Assembly (NCBI GenBank): GCA_051646105.1
Contig: JBOFCO010000095.1
Span: 1 to 64,000, forward strand
Source of the DNA: JBOFCO01 sp051646105
GTDB lineage: Bacteria; Pseudomonadota; Alphaproteobacteria; Rhodobacterales; Rhodobacteraceae
Direction of reading: 5' to 3'
DNA length: 64,000 nt
Under the pieces are notes generated by a model. The model did no database searches, was not told the DNA's origin, and was given only the letters and a program-made list of their open reading frames with translations. The position numbers and the translations under genes were made by a program. Shown piece by piece: positions 8,370-17,787 of this stretch (its first letter is position 1; each line of letters opens with the position of its first letter).

Positions 8370-10640
8370 TTACCTCACTGCTGTCTTTCCGGCCATTTTG
8401 ACCATTCTCGTTTCGCCCCGCGCCAGACGCGGCAGCCTGATTTCCGCTGCGGCCCCCGCATGGGCATTGCCCTCGAACACCGGCGCGTCATCCAGCGTCA
8501 GCGTGCCACCATGTTCGTCGATGATCTTCTTGACGATGGGCAGGCCCAGACCCGTGCCCTTTGCCCGCGTCGTCACATAGGGTTCGAACAGCCGCGCCCG
8601 GTCTTCGGGCAGACCGATGCCGTTGTCGGTGATGCGGATCACCACCTGTTCGGGGCGCAGGTCGGCGGTCACCCGAACCTCGGGCACATAGCCATCGGGC
8701 GCACCCTTTTCGACAAGGCTTTCCGTGGCTTCCACGGCGTTCTTGATCAGGTTCGTCATCGCCTGCGACAGCATGGTCGCATCGAACTCCATCACCGCTT
8801 CACCATCTGGAATGGTAGACCGGATTTTGACCCCCGGCGCGCCCGCCTCTTGCAAAAGCACGGCTTCGCGCAGCAGTTTCAGCAGGTCGTTTTCCCGCCT
8901 GTCGGGTTCGGGCATCCGGGCGAATTTCGAAAACTCGTCCACGATGCGGCGCAGGTCGTTGGTCTGCCGGATGATCACATCCGTATACTGTTCCAGCGTT
9001 TCGGCCTGATCGCCCGCAAGCGGAAGGAAGCGGCGCTTCAGCCGCTCGGCCGACAACTGGATCGGTGTCAGCGGGTTCTTGATTTCATGTGCGATGCGCC
9101 GGGCTACATCGCCCCAGGCCGCCATCCGCTGGGCCGAAACCAGCTCTGTCACATCGTCAAAGGCCACGACATAGCCTTCAAGTCCGCCGCGGTCGTTGCG
9201 GCGTTCGGCGATGCGAACCAGCAGGTTTTCCAGCCGCCCTGCCCGGCTGACGCGCAATTCCTCCTGCGCGGTGTCGCCGCTGCTTTCCTGAAGCCGCGCC
9301 ATCAACCCGGCAAATTCCGGGACCACATCAGACACGGGCAAGGCATGGGCCGCCTCTGAGTCGACCTCCAGCAGCCGCCGCGCGGCGCGGTTCACGAAAT
9401 CGATGCGGCCGCCCTCGTCCAGACCGATGACCCCGGCGGTTACCGACGACAGCACCGAATCGAACTGTCTGCGCCGCTCCTCCGTCGCGCGGTTGCCTTC
9501 GATCAGCGCGGCGCGCTGCCCCTTCAACTGCCGCGTCATCTGGTTGAACACGCGCCCCAGCATGGCGATTTCGTCATCGCCCGGCTCCTCGATCACCTGC
9601 ACATCCAGATCGCCCGCGCCGACCCGTTGCGCCGCCCCCGCCAGCCGCCCGACGGGGCGCGACAGCCTTTCCGCAAACCACAGCCCCAGCCAGACCGCCG
9701 CAAGGATCAGGATCACCGCAAAGCCCAGATACAGCAGCCCGAATTCAAAAAGCAGCCGCCCGCGATCCTTTTCGATCTGCTGGTAAAGCTGGACGGTTTC
9801 CTTGGTATCGTCGAGCAGGTTCAGGATATTGCCGTCCACAGCGCGGCTGATGTAAAGCAGCCGGTCACCATAGGCCTGAAGTGCCACAATGGCGCGCACC
9901 TCGTCATTGTCCCAGTCCTGGATGATGACGGTTTCGCCGCCGACGGCGCGGCGCAGGTCATCGGCCGCAGGCGGCTCGAAATCGAACAGATAGGACCGTT
10001 CGCCCCGCGCCCGCACGGTTCCCGCGCTGTCGATGACATAAGCCTCGCGCAGGCCGCGCTGCACCTGCGCCTGCGCCTGGCTGAGAATTTCGCGGAACTC
10101 GGCATCCGATATGGCAAATTCCAGCCCGCGCGCCTGGTTCAGATAGGCAGCCAGCGCTACCGCATCTTCCGTCAGGTCGCGGCGGTGTTCCTCGGCATAG
10201 GCTTCGGCGGCAGAAAGTGACGTGCCAAGGACGCGCTGGACACGTTCGGAAAACCATCCCTCAAGCCCGACATTGACCGACAGCAGCGCAAAAACGGCAA
10301 CAGAGATCGTCGGGATCAGCGCGATCAGCGCGAACACGCCCGCCAGCCGCAGATGCAGGCGCGACCCGGCGGACTGGCTGCGGCGTGACGCGACGATGCG
10401 CGCGACCCGTTGCGCGACCAGCGCCGCCACGACCAGCACGTAAACAAGGTCGGCCAACATCACCAGCCGCAGGCCGGTTGAATTCGATCCCTGATCCAGC
10501 GGCCCCAGCGCAAGGAAGGTCTGAAAGGCCAGAACCGGCCCCAGAATGACAAGCCCGAGCGTAAAGATGTTCTGGAACCGACGCTGCTTGCGCAGCCGGT
10601 TGAACCGCTCCCATGATTCCCGCCCTGCCGTGCGTTGCAC
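8370..10640 (-). CDS. ntrY: Sensor histidine kinase NtrY
   Basis: NtrY is the membrane sensor kinase paired with NtrX. The 756-residue protein has N-terminal membrane segments with a long extracytoplasmic loop, a further membrane segment, a HAMP domain (RPVGRLAGAAQRVGAGDLDV), a PAS domain, the phosphoacceptor H-box AHEIKNPLTP with His518, and an ATPase domain with ITDNGIGLP and TGLGLPIVKK. The start is GTG at 10640, supported by GAGAGAGG about seven bases upstream. A strong hairpin between ntrC and ntrY (10665-10681) may separate the two regulator pairs at the RNA level. Confidence 0.94.
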   Translation of the reverse strand: MQRTAGRESWERFNRLRKQRRFQNIFTLGLVILGPVLAFQTFLALGPLDQGSNSTGLRLVMLADLVYVLVVAALVAQRVARIVASRRSQSAGSRLHLRLAGVFALIALIPTISVAVFALLSVNVGLEGWFSERVQRVLGTSLSAAEAYAEEHRRDLTEDAVALAAYLNQARGLEFAISDAEFREILSQAQAQVQRGLREAYVIDSAGTVRARGERSYLFDFEPPAADDLRRAVGGETVIIQDWDNDEVRAIVALQAYGDRLLYISRAVDGNILNLLDDTKETVQLYQQIEKDRGRLLFEFGLLYLGFAVILILAAVWLGLWFAERLSRPVGRLAGAAQRVGAGDLDVQVIEEPGDDEIAMLGRVFNQMTRQLKGQRAALIEGNRATEERRRQFDSVLSSVTAGVIGLDEGGRIDFVNRAARRLLEVDSEAAHALPVSDVVPEFAGLMARLQESSGDTAQEELRVSRAGRLENLLVRIAERRNDRGGLEGYVVAFDDVTELVSAQRMAAWGDVARRIAHEIKNPLTPIQLSAERLKRRFLPLAGDQAETLEQYTDVIIRQTNDLRRIVDEFSKFARMPEPDRRENDLLKLLREAVLLQEAGAPGVKIRSTIPDGEAVMEFDATMLSQAMTNLIKNAVEATESLVEKGAPDGYVPEVRVTADLRPEQVVIRITDNGIGLPEDRARLFEPYVTTRAKGTGLGLPIVKKIIDEHGGTLTLDDAPVFEGNAHAGAAAEIRLPRLARGETRMVKMAGKTAVR

Positions 10641-10664
10641 GGGTGCCTCTCTCGTCAGACTGCC

Positions 10665-10681
10665 CGGCCCTTTTCGGGCCG
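10665..10681 (-). other. Hairpin between ntrC and ntrY
   Basis: CGGCCC at 10665-10670 pairs with GGGCCG at 10676-10681 around a five-base loop, in the 97-base gap between ntrC and ntrY. No T-tract follows on either strand, so it is more likely a processing or stability hairpin, or a weak attenuator, than an intrinsic terminator. Confidence 0.5.
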
Positions 10682-10737
10682 CACCGCGCGCGCCTTCTCT
10701 CCGGCTGACGCCGCGGGGCCACGCTTCTGTTGCCGTT

Positions 10738-12105
10738 TTACATCAATTTGCGGCGACGTGTCACGCGAATATCGAGGTCTGTGATCTTTTTACGCAAGGT
10801 ATTGCGGTTGATGCCAAGCAGATCGGCACATTTCGCCTGATTTCCGGCGGTGGCATCCAGCGCAATTTCGATCATCGGCAGTTCCACTTCGCGCAAAATC
10901 CGCTGATAGACGCCGGGCGGCGGCAGCGCACCGCCGTGCAGATCGAAATAGCGTTTCAGATGTTTGGCGACAGAAGCGGAAAGCTTTTCCCCCTCTCCCA
11001 TGCCGCCGCGCGTCGGTTCGGCAGCGGGCTGCGACCCCAGAATGGCCTCCACCTCGGCGCGACCGATTTCCTCTTCCGGACTGGTAACCGAAAGGCGGCG
11101 TACGGTATTTTCAAGCTGGCGCACATTGCCCGGCCAGGAATAGCCGCGCACCAGTTCCATCGCATCCGCCGACAGTTTGCGCCCCGCCAGCCCGTCACGT
11201 TCGGCGCGCGAAAGGAAGTGCTGGGCCAGCAGCGGAATATCGTCGACCCGCTCCCGCAGCGATGGCAGGACAAGCTGCACGCCGCCCAGCCGATAGAACA
11301 GATCCTGCCGGAAGGTGCCTGCATCTATCAGGGCGGAAAGGTCTGTCTGGCTGGTCGACATGATGCGCGGGGCGTTTGATCCCAGGGCATCGAACATCCG
11401 CACAATCTTGCCTTGTGTTTCGTCATCACAGTCGGCGATCTCATCGAACAGGATCGATCCGCCCCTGGCCCGCACCAAAAGCTGCGCCGGCCCGTCGACG
11501 CCTTGCAGGTCGGCAGCAGAGGCCACGACGAACGGCAGTGTACGGCGGTCGGAAAAATCGTGAATGGCGCGCGCCACCAGCGATTTCCCGGTGCCGGATT
11601 CGCCACTGATCAGCACGGGCAGATCGGTGTTCATCACCCGCGCCACCAGCCGGTACAGCGCCTGCATCGCGGGCGTGCGTCCCACCAGTGGCAGTTCCTC
11701 GCCCTCCGGCCGGGCTTCCGCCCTGCGCGGGGCCACGCGGCGCTTCGACTCCAGCGCACGGGCCGCCCGCTTCATCAGGTCGGGCAGGTCGAACGGCTTG
11801 GGCAGATAGTCATAGGCCTCGGCCTCTGCCGCCTGGATCGCGGTCATGATCGTATTCTGTGCCGAAATCACGATCACCGGCAGGCCGGGGCGTTCCTTGC
11901 CGATCAGGGGCAGCATTTCCAGCCCGTTGCCGTCGGGCATGATGACATCGGAAATCACCAGATCGCCCTTGCCTTCCTCTACCCAGCGCATCAGCGTCAT
12001 CAGGCTGGAGGTCGCATGCACCTTGCAGCCCGCCCGCGTCAGCGCCTGGGTCAGCACGGTTCGGATCGTGCGGTCATCATCGGCAACAAGAACGGTGCCA
12101 TCCAT
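10738..12105 (-). CDS. ntrC: Nitrogen regulator NtrC (GAFTGA-less, sigma-70 type)
   Basis: NtrC is the response regulator of nitrogen limitation, phosphorylated by NtrB. The 455 residues contain a receiver domain (ADDDR at 8-12, Asp53 in ISDVIMP), an AAA+ domain (Walker A GESGTGKS near 168, Walker B ILFDEIAD) and a C-terminal Fis-type DNA-binding helix-turn-helix (CADLLGINRNTLRKK). The sigma-54 GAFTGA loop is missing and the AAA+ domain is shorter there, reading ADLQGVDGPAQLLVRA. This is the known state of Rhodobacter capsulatus NtrC, which activates the housekeeping sigma-70 polymerase. It follows ntrB by three bases. Confidence 0.95.
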   Translation of the reverse strand: MDGTVLVADDDRTIRTVLTQALTRAGCKVHATSSLMTLMRWVEEGKGDLVISDVIMPDGNGLEMLPLIGKERPGLPVIVISAQNTIMTAIQAAEAEAYDYLPKPFDLPDLMKRAARALESKRRVAPRRAEARPEGEELPLVGRTPAMQALYRLVARVMNTDLPVLISGESGTGKSLVARAIHDFSDRRTLPFVVASAADLQGVDGPAQLLVRARGGSILFDEIADCDDETQGKIVRMFDALGSNAPRIMSTSQTDLSALIDAGTFRQDLFYRLGGVQLVLPSLRERVDDIPLLAQHFLSRAERDGLAGRKLSADAMELVRGYSWPGNVRQLENTVRRLSVTSPEEEIGRAEVEAILGSQPAAEPTRGGMGEGEKLSASVAKHLKRYFDLHGGALPPPGVYQRILREVELPMIEIALDATAGNQAKCADLLGINRNTLRKKITDLDIRVTRRRKLM

Positions 12106-12108
12106 CGG

Positions 12109-13188
12109 TCAGTCTCCAGCTTCCTTGGGGGCCACGGGAAGCGACAGGCGGAACACGGTGCGCCCCGGCACCGATTCAACCCCGATCCAGCCCCCGTTTT
12201 CGGTGACAATCTTCGAAACAAGCGCCAGTCCCAGCCCGGTGCCGTTTTCGCGGCCTGAAACGAAGGGCTCGAATATATCCTCGGCAATATCGGGCGGGAT
12301 GCCCGGACCATCGTCGATGATCTCGATCTGCAAGGGCAGCGCCAGACCGCTGCCATCGGCGCGGCGCAGGCGCAGCGACTGGCTGTAATAGGTGTGAATG
12401 CGGATGGTGCCGCCTTGGGGCCCTGCCGCTTCGGATGCGTTTTTCAGCAGGTTCAGGAACACCTGCAACAACTGGTCGCCATCGGCATAGGTCGAGGGCA
12501 GCGAAGGATCATAATCCTCGACAATCGCCATCGCCACGCCAAAGCCGACCATTGCCGATTTCCGCGCCCGGTCCAGCAGATCGTGGATGTTGATCGCCCG
12601 CCGTTCGGGGGGGCGCAGGTTGCCGAACTGTTCGACCTGCTCCAGCAATTTCACGATGCGGCGGCTTTCCTGCACGATCAGATCGGTCAGTTCCAGATCT
12701 TCACCCGTCAGGCCCATTGAAAGAAGCTGGGCCGCACCTGTGATGCCCGCCAGCGGGTTCTTGATTTCATGGGCCAGCATTTCCGCCATGCCGATTGCGG
12801 ATTTCGCGGCGGATGTCACCGAATCCGCCCGCCCAAGCCGCCCGGCCAGTTCCCGCGGGGAAATCAGCAGCAGGACAACATCCCCCGCATCCGCGATGGG
12901 GGCCATTTGCAGGTTGCACTGAACAGGCGGGCGGTCGCCGGTGCCAACATCCACATCGTTCAGGAACAGCGCCGACTGGTTCTGCCGCACGCGCTCCAAT
13001 GCCTCGTCCACGGGGGCGGCGATCGCCAGCCTGTCCAGCAGCGGCTGGCCACGCAACGACCTGGCTGAGACATTGATGAACAGTTCCGCCGCCGGGTTGA
13101 TCTCCTCGATCCGGTTGTCGGCGGCGATCAGCAGCGCCGGGACGGGAAGCGATGCCCAGATCAGTCCGGGCACGGGCAACTGGGTCAT
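12109..13188 (-). CDS. ntrB: Nitrogen sensor histidine kinase NtrB
   Basis: NtrB is the cytoplasmic kinase/phosphatase for NtrC, controlled by PII proteins. The 359 residues show an N-terminal PAS domain (about 10-110), the H-box LAHEIKNPLAG with His140, and an ATPase domain with NLLKNASEA, IIDDGPGIP and GTGLGLALV. No membrane segment is present. The ATG at 13188 overlaps the dusB stop (ATGA), so the pair is coupled, as in the nifR3-ntrBC operon of Rhodobacter. Confidence 0.95.
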   Translation of the reverse strand: MTQLPVPGLIWASLPVPALLIAADNRIEEINPAAELFINVSARSLRGQPLLDRLAIAAPVDEALERVRQNQSALFLNDVDVGTGDRPPVQCNLQMAPIADAGDVVLLLISPRELAGRLGRADSVTSAAKSAIGMAEMLAHEIKNPLAGITGAAQLLSMGLTGEDLELTDLIVQESRRIVKLLEQVEQFGNLRPPERRAINIHDLLDRARKSAMVGFGVAMAIVEDYDPSLPSTYADGDQLLQVFLNLLKNASEAAGPQGGTIRIHTYYSQSLRLRRADGSGLALPLQIEIIDDGPGIPPDIAEDIFEPFVSGRENGTGLGLALVSKIVTENGGWIGVESVPGRTVFRLSLPVAPKEAGD

Positions 13189-14168
13189 GCCGCCAGCCTT
13201 TCGCCGTGCGACAGGGCCAGACGCAGGCCGCGCACCACGGCGGCAGGGCTGTCCGCCGTCAGAACGTCACCGCGCAATGCCTTGGGAACGCCTGCGTTTT
13301 CCATATACCAGCCCAGATGCTTGCGGGCCACCCGCAGGCCCAGTTCCGCGCCGTAGAAGGACAGGATCGACGTATGATGTTCCTCAACCAGCGCGGCCAG
13401 TGCCGCGCCCTGTGGCACCTGCGGCGCGGGGCCGTGGCCAAGCGCATGGGCGATTTCCGCCAGCGCCCAGGGCCGCCCCTGCGCACCGCGCCCGACCATC
13501 ACGCCATCCGCACCAGAGGCAGAAAGCGCCCGCGCGGCATCGGCACCACAGCGGATATCGCCATTGGCCACAACCGGGATCGTCACCGCATCGCGGACGG
13601 CGCGGATCGCGACCCAATCGGCCTGCCCGGTATAGAACTGGCAGCGCGTGCGGCCATGGATCGTGACCATGGCGATGCCCAGATCCTCGGCCCGGGCCGC
13701 CAGTGTGGCAGCGGTCGGGGTGGCATCATCCCAGCCCAGCCGGGTTTTCAGGGTGACGGGCACCTTGACGGCATTCACCACGGCCTCGACAAGCCGCAGG
13801 GCATGGCCCAGGTCGCGCAGCAGTGCCGCCCCCGACCATCCGTTTGTCACCCGTTTGGACGGGCAACCCATGTTGATGTCGATAATGCGTGCCCCGTTCG
13901 CCTCGACCAGACGGGCGGCCTCGGCCATCCAGTAGGCATCCTTTCCTGCGATCTGCACGGCGCTGCCCGCCCCGCCAAGATCAAGCTCCGCCTTGGCGCG
14001 GGCTTCCGGACGGGCCTGCACGACCTCTTGGCTGGCGACCATTTCCGATACGACCAGCCCCGCGCCAAAGCGCGCGACCAGCCGCCGGGTCGGCAGGTCG
14101 GTGATTCCCGCCATCGGGGCCAGAACCACGGGCGGGGACAGGGTGATCGACGCCAGTTGAAGGGCCAA
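13185..14168 (-). CDS. dusB: tRNA dihydrouridine synthase DusB (NifR3)
   Basis: DusB is an FMN enzyme that reduces uridines in the tRNA D-loop. It is a 327-residue TIM barrel with the FMN-binding start LAPMAGITD, the catalytic Cys102 in INMGCPSKRV, IHGRTR, and the phosphate-binding end ANGDI/VGRGAQGRPW. The start is TTG at 14168-14166, supported by AAGGA eight bases upstream, and no in-frame ATG precedes it. It is the first gene of the operon, historically called nifR3, so its promoter probably also drives ntrBC. Confidence 0.93.
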   Translation of the reverse strand: MALQLASITLSPPVVLAPMAGITDLPTRRLVARFGAGLVVSEMVASQEVVQARPEARAKAELDLGGAGSAVQIAGKDAYWMAEAARLVEANGARIIDINMGCPSKRVTNGWSGAALLRDLGHALRLVEAVVNAVKVPVTLKTRLGWDDATPTAATLAARAEDLGIAMVTIHGRTRCQFYTGQADWVAIRAVRDAVTIPVVANGDIRCGADAARALSASGADGVMVGRGAQGRPWALAEIAHALGHGPAPQVPQGAALAALVEEHHTSILSFYGAELGLRVARKHLGWYMENAGVPKALRGDVLTADSPAAVVRGLRLALSHGERLAA

Positions 14169-14360
14169 CTGCTTATTCCTTGTGCATGCAGGCTTGGGCT
14201 AAACCGACCAACCCCCGGATGCAATTGAACAGAAGTCTGTAACGGTGGAAAAACATGTCATGCCTGTTTTTTGTGCATATCGGCAGCCGCTGCCCGCATT
14301 GTCAGGGCGACAGCCATGCCATAGACCACGTCCAGCGTATCACGGCACCGGAACCAAAGC
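14169..14360. promoter_or_regulatory. Divergent promoter region dusB-ntrBC / ispDF
   Basis: This 192-base gap separates two divergent operons and must hold promoters for both. TTGTGCAT occurs twice in the same orientation (14180-14187 and 14271-14278), 91 bases apart, and the first overlaps a TGCATGCA palindrome. In Rhodobacter the nifR3-ntrBC promoter is NtrC-controlled, but I cannot match these words to a proven NtrC site. Confidence 0.4.
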
Positions 14361-15488
14361 ATGACCACCGCCGCCATCATCGTTGCCGCAGGGCGCGGCA
14401 CCCGTGCGGGCGGGGCGCTGCCCAAGCAATGGCAAAGCCTTGGCGGGCTGCCGGTGCTGGCGCGCAGTCTTGCGGCTTTTTCCACACGCAACGATGTTAC
14501 GCTGACGGTGCTTGCCGTCCATCCCCACGATGTGGAAAGGACGGCCGCCCTTGGCGCGGATAAGGTCGTGGCAGGCGGGGACAGCCGCAGCGCTTCTGTC
14601 CGTAACGCGCTTGCCGCGCTGGAGGGAACCGGCGTAACGCGCGTGCTGATCCATGATGGCGCGCGTCCGCTGGTGTCGCAGGCGTTGATCGGGCGGGTTC
14701 TGGAAGCGCTCGATAGTCACGCGGCGGCCGCACCCGCCCTGCCCGTCACCGACGCGCTTTGGCGGGGTGACGGCGGGCTTGTCGCCGCAGACCAGCCCCG
14801 CGACGGGCTCTTTCGGGCGCAGACCCCGCAGGGTTTTCGTATCGACGCAATCCGGGCCGCGCATGCCGCAGGGCAGGATGCGGCGGATGATGTGGCACTG
14901 GCCCGTGCGGCGGGCTATGCGGTGGCCATCGTCGCCGGGGACGAGGATAATCTGAAAATCACTTATCCCGGCGATCTGGAACGGGCGGAAAGGCTATTGG
15001 GGGGCGGCATGGATGTAAGATGCGGCAACGGCTACGATGTCCACGCCTTTTGCGACGGCGATCATGTCATGCTGTGCGGGGTAAAGGTGCCGCATTCGCG
15101 CGGGCTTCTGGGTCATTCCGATGCCGATGTGGGCATGCATGCGCTGACCGATGCCATCTATGGCGCGCTGGCGCAGGGGGATATCGGGCGGCACTTCCCG
15201 CCTTCGGATCCACAGTGGAAAGGTGCGGCGTCGGAAATCTTTCTGGCCCATGCGGGAAATCTGGCCCGCGATATGGGGTTCCGCGTGACGAACGCCGATG
15301 TGACGCTCGTCTGCGAACGCCCGAAGATCGGGCTACATGCCCTTGAAATGGCTTCGGAACTGGCGCGCATACTGGGCGTTGACCCGGACAGGATCAGCGT
15401 CAAGGCCACCACGTCGGAACGGCTGGGATTTACCGGACGTGAGGAAGGCATCGCCGCGATCGCCACCGCCACGCTGGTGAAATCATGA
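14361..15488 (+). CDS. ispDF: Bifunctional IspD/IspF (MEP pathway)
   Basis: The protein fuses 2-C-methyl-D-erythritol 4-phosphate cytidylyltransferase (IspD, residues 1 to about 215) with 2-C-methyl-D-erythritol 2,4-cyclodiphosphate synthase (IspF, about 217-375). Together they carry out the third and fifth steps of the non-mevalonate isoprenoid pathway. IspD motifs are AAGRGTRAG and PKQW near the start and LIHDGARP near 96. IspF motifs are GNGYDVHAF at 222-230 with its metal ligands, and GHSDADVGMHALTDA. The fusion is common in alphaproteobacteria. Its stop overlaps pgpA by four bases. Confidence 0.97.
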   Translation: MTTAAIIVAAGRGTRAGGALPKQWQSLGGLPVLARSLAAFSTRNDVTLTVLAVHPHDVERTAALGADKVVAGGDSRSASVRNALAALEGTGVTRVLIHDGARPLVSQALIGRVLEALDSHAAAAPALPVTDALWRGDGGLVAADQPRDGLFRAQTPQGFRIDAIRAAHAAGQDAADDVALARAAGYAVAIVAGDEDNLKITYPGDLERAERLLGGGMDVRCGNGYDVHAFCDGDHVMLCGVKVPHSRGLLGHSDADVGMHALTDAIYGALAQGDIGRHFPPSDPQWKGAASEIFLAHAGNLARDMGFRVTNADVTLVCERPKIGLHALEMASELARILGVDPDRISVKATTSERLGFTGREEGIAAIATATLVKS

Positions 15489-15976
15489 CCCTGCCCCGGC
15501 TTCTTGCCACCTTCTTCGGCGTGGGCCTGCTGCGCCCTGCACCCGGAACATGGGGATCGGCGGCGGCTGTGGCGCTTGGCCTTGCTGTCAACAGTTGGCT
15601 GGGCTTTCCGGTTCTGGCAGCCGCCACGATTGCCGTGACCGCCCTGGGGTTCTGGGCCTGTGCCGCCGCCACTGCGGACAGCGCCGAAAAAGACCCCGGT
15701 GAAATCGTGATCGATGAAGTCGCCGGGCAGTGGCTGGCGCTGCTGTTCCCCGCCGCTACCTTTTGGCATCGCGGCATGGATATGGTCTGGCCCGGCTGGG
15801 TCGCGGCTTTCCTGTTCTTCCGTCTGTTCGACATCTGGAAGCCGTGGCTGGTGGGCCGCGCAGACCGGCGTGGCGATGCGGCGGGGGTGATGCTGGATGA
15901 CCTGTGGGCCGGGCTGTTTGCCGGGATTGCCACCATGATCGCGGCAGGCGTGGCGCATGGGATCATGGTGCGATGA
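15485..15976 (+). CDS. pgpA: Phosphatidylglycerophosphatase A
   Basis: PgpA dephosphorylates phosphatidylglycerol phosphate to phosphatidylglycerol in the inner membrane. It has 163 residues and about four hydrophobic segments. Family motifs are PAPGTWGS near 18-25, DPGEIVIDEVAGQW near 70-83 (the acidic catalytic region), and FRLFDIWKPW followed by DRRGDAAGVMLDD. It is coupled to ispDF upstream and to the cinA-type gene downstream by overlapping stop and start codons. Confidence 0.94.
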   Translation: MTLPRLLATFFGVGLLRPAPGTWGSAAAVALGLAVNSWLGFPVLAAATIAVTALGFWACAAATADSAEKDPGEIVIDEVAGQWLALLFPAATFWHRGMDMVWPGWVAAFLFFRLFDIWKPWLVGRADRRGDAAGVMLDDLWAGLFAGIATMIAAGVAHGIMVR

Positions 15977-16443
15977 CGGCGGCCCGGCTGCTTGATCTGG
16001 CCCGCGCCAGGGGGGTGATGATCGCCACGGCGGAAAGCTGCACGGGCGGTCTGGTTTCTGCCGCGCTGACTGCGATTCCGGGATCGTCGGATGTGGTCGA
16101 CCGTGGTTTCGTCACCTATTCCAACGCCGCAAAGCAGGACATGCTGGGCGTACAGGCGGATACGCTGGTCAAATATGGCGCGGTCTCCGAACAGGTGGCG
16201 GCGGAAATGGCGACAGGCGCGATCGCCCGGTCACGGGCCGGGCTTGCCGTATCCGTTACCGGCATCGCAGGCCCCGGCGGCTCGGACCACAAGCCCGAGG
16301 GGCGCGTCTGCTTCGGCCTTGCCGCGCAGGGTCGTACGGTGCGGACCGTCACGCGCGATTTCGGTGCGATCGGACGCGACAATGTGCGGACCGCATCAGT
16401 GGAACAGGCGCTGTCACTGTTGATGGACGCCCTTTCCGCCTGA
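15973..16443 (+). CDS. CinA-family nicotinamide-nucleotide amidohydrolase (PncC type)
   Basis: This is a stand-alone CinA C-terminal domain of 156 residues. Such proteins deamidate nicotinamide mononucleotide in NAD salvage. Motifs are TAESCTGGLVSA near the start, SNAAKQDMLGV, GAVSEQVAAEMA and SVTGIAGPGG. The ATG at 15973 overlaps the pgpA stop, so I reject the longer frame beginning at 15904. Placement behind ispDF and pgpA is common in Rhodobacteraceae. Confidence 0.9.
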   Translation: MTAARLLDLARARGVMIATAESCTGGLVSAALTAIPGSSDVVDRGFVTYSNAAKQDMLGVQADTLVKYGAVSEQVAAEMATGAIARSRAGLAVSVTGIAGPGGSDHKPEGRVCFGLAAQGRTVRTVTRDFGAIGRDNVRTASVEQALSLLMDALSA

Positions 16444-16608
16444 TTCCAAATTGCCCTCTTTGCGCGCAATGGGCAAAATTTTCGCACATAAAACAGGCAG
16501 TATATCAATTGCCCGCTTTTCATGCGTCCTGACGGGCATTTGGCACTTTCTCGGGCGAAATCTTCCCGCTTCAAACGCGCGGCGAACGCGATTTCGGGGG
16601 AGGAACGC
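16444..16608 (+). promoter_or_regulatory. Upstream region of amt with a TTTGC-N9-GCAAA dyad
   Basis: The gap upstream of amt contains TTTGC, nine bases, then GCAAA (about 16460-16478), followed by AT-rich sequence before the amt ribosome-binding site. Ammonium transporter genes are usually under NtrC. Enteric NtrC sites keep TGC and GCA eleven bases apart, so this nine-base spacing does not fit the classical site. I list it as a candidate operator only. Confidence 0.3.
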
Positions 16609-17787
16609 ATGAACGGCGCGGATACCGCATGGATATTGGTGGCGACAGCGCTTGTGCTGTTCATGACATTGCCGGGCCTGGCGCTGTTTTACGGCGGCCT
16701 CGTCCGCGCGCGGAACGTGCTTTCGGTGTTCATGCACTGTTTTGCCATCGCGGCGTTGATGAGCGTGCTGTGGCTGGTTGCGGGCTATTCCATCGCCTTT
16801 GGCAGCGCTTCGCCGTATTGGGGCGGGCTGGAAAAGGTCATGCTGACGGGCGTCACTGCCGACAGCCTGACCGGCACCCTGCCGGAAGTGCTGTTCTTTG
16901 CCTATCAGATGACCTTTGCCATCATCACCCCGGCGCTGATCGTGGGCGCCTATGCCGAACGTGTCGGCTTTGCCTTTGTGCTGGTGTTTTCGTCGCTGTG
17001 GATGCTGCTCTGCTATGCGCCGGTCGCCCACTGGATCTGGGGCGGCGGCTTCATGGCGGCGGGCGGCATCTTTGGCGAAACCGGGGTGAAGGATTTCGCA
17101 GGCGGCATTGTCGTGCATGAAACGGCGGGATTGGCCGCGCTGGTGCTGGCGCTGATGATCGGCCCACGCCGTCACCGCACCACGCCGCCGCATTCGCCGG
17201 GTCTGGTGATGATCGGCGCGGCGATGCTGTGGGTCGGCTGGTTCGGCTTCAACGGCGGGTCGGCCCTTGCCGCGAACGGCACCGCCGCCATGGCGCTGAC
17301 GGTCACGCATCTGTCGGCGGCGGCGGCGTCGCTGTCATGGATCGGCTGGGAACGGGTGAAATTCGGACGCTGCTCGATGGTCGGTCTGGTGACCGGCACC
17401 ATCGCGGGGCTGGCCTCCATCACCCCGGCATCGGGCTTTGTCGGGCCATGGGCGGCACTGCTGATCGGCGGCATTGCGGGTGTGCTGTGTCAGGAAGCGG
17501 TGGCCCTGATCCGGGGCAAGCTGCATATCGACGACACGCTGGATGTATTTGCCGTGCACGGCGTCGGCGGCATCTTTGGCACCATAATGATCGCGGCGCT
17601 GGGCGCAGGCGAATGGGGTGCGCAACTGGGCGCGCTGGTCATCGTGGGCGTGTTCACGGTCGCGGTGACTTTCGTGCTGGCAAAGGTCGCCGCGCTGGTG
17701 ACCACCATGCGCATTGATGCAGAGGCAGAGACCAACGGGCTGGACCTGTCCGCCCATGGCGAGCGGGCCTACGATATCATTTCGTAG
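16609..17787 (+). CDS. amt: Ammonium transporter
   Basis: This is an Amt/MEP/Rh-family channel of 392 residues with about eleven membrane segments. The two conserved pore histidines are visible in VVHETAGLAAL and FAVHGVGGIFG, and the family start reads LPGLALFYGGLVRARN. The ATG at 16609 is preceded by GGGGGAGGA at ideal distance. A longer frame from 16522 would begin with a non-conserved stretch before this site. No glnK gene lies next to it. Its 3' end overlaps the convergent esterase gene by 11 bases. Confidence 0.95.
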   Translation: MNGADTAWILVATALVLFMTLPGLALFYGGLVRARNVLSVFMHCFAIAALMSVLWLVAGYSIAFGSASPYWGGLEKVMLTGVTADSLTGTLPEVLFFAYQMTFAIITPALIVGAYAERVGFAFVLVFSSLWMLLCYAPVAHWIWGGGFMAAGGIFGETGVKDFAGGIVVHETAGLAALVLALMIGPRRHRTTPPHSPGLVMIGAAMLWVGWFGFNGGSALAANGTAAMALTVTHLSAAAASLSWIGWERVKFGRCSMVGLVTGTIAGLASITPASGFVGPWAALLIGGIAGVLCQEAVALIRGKLHIDDTLDVFAVHGVGGIFGTIMIAALGAGEWGAQLGALVIVGVFTVAVTFVLAKVAALVTTMRIDAEAETNGLDLSAHGERAYDIIS

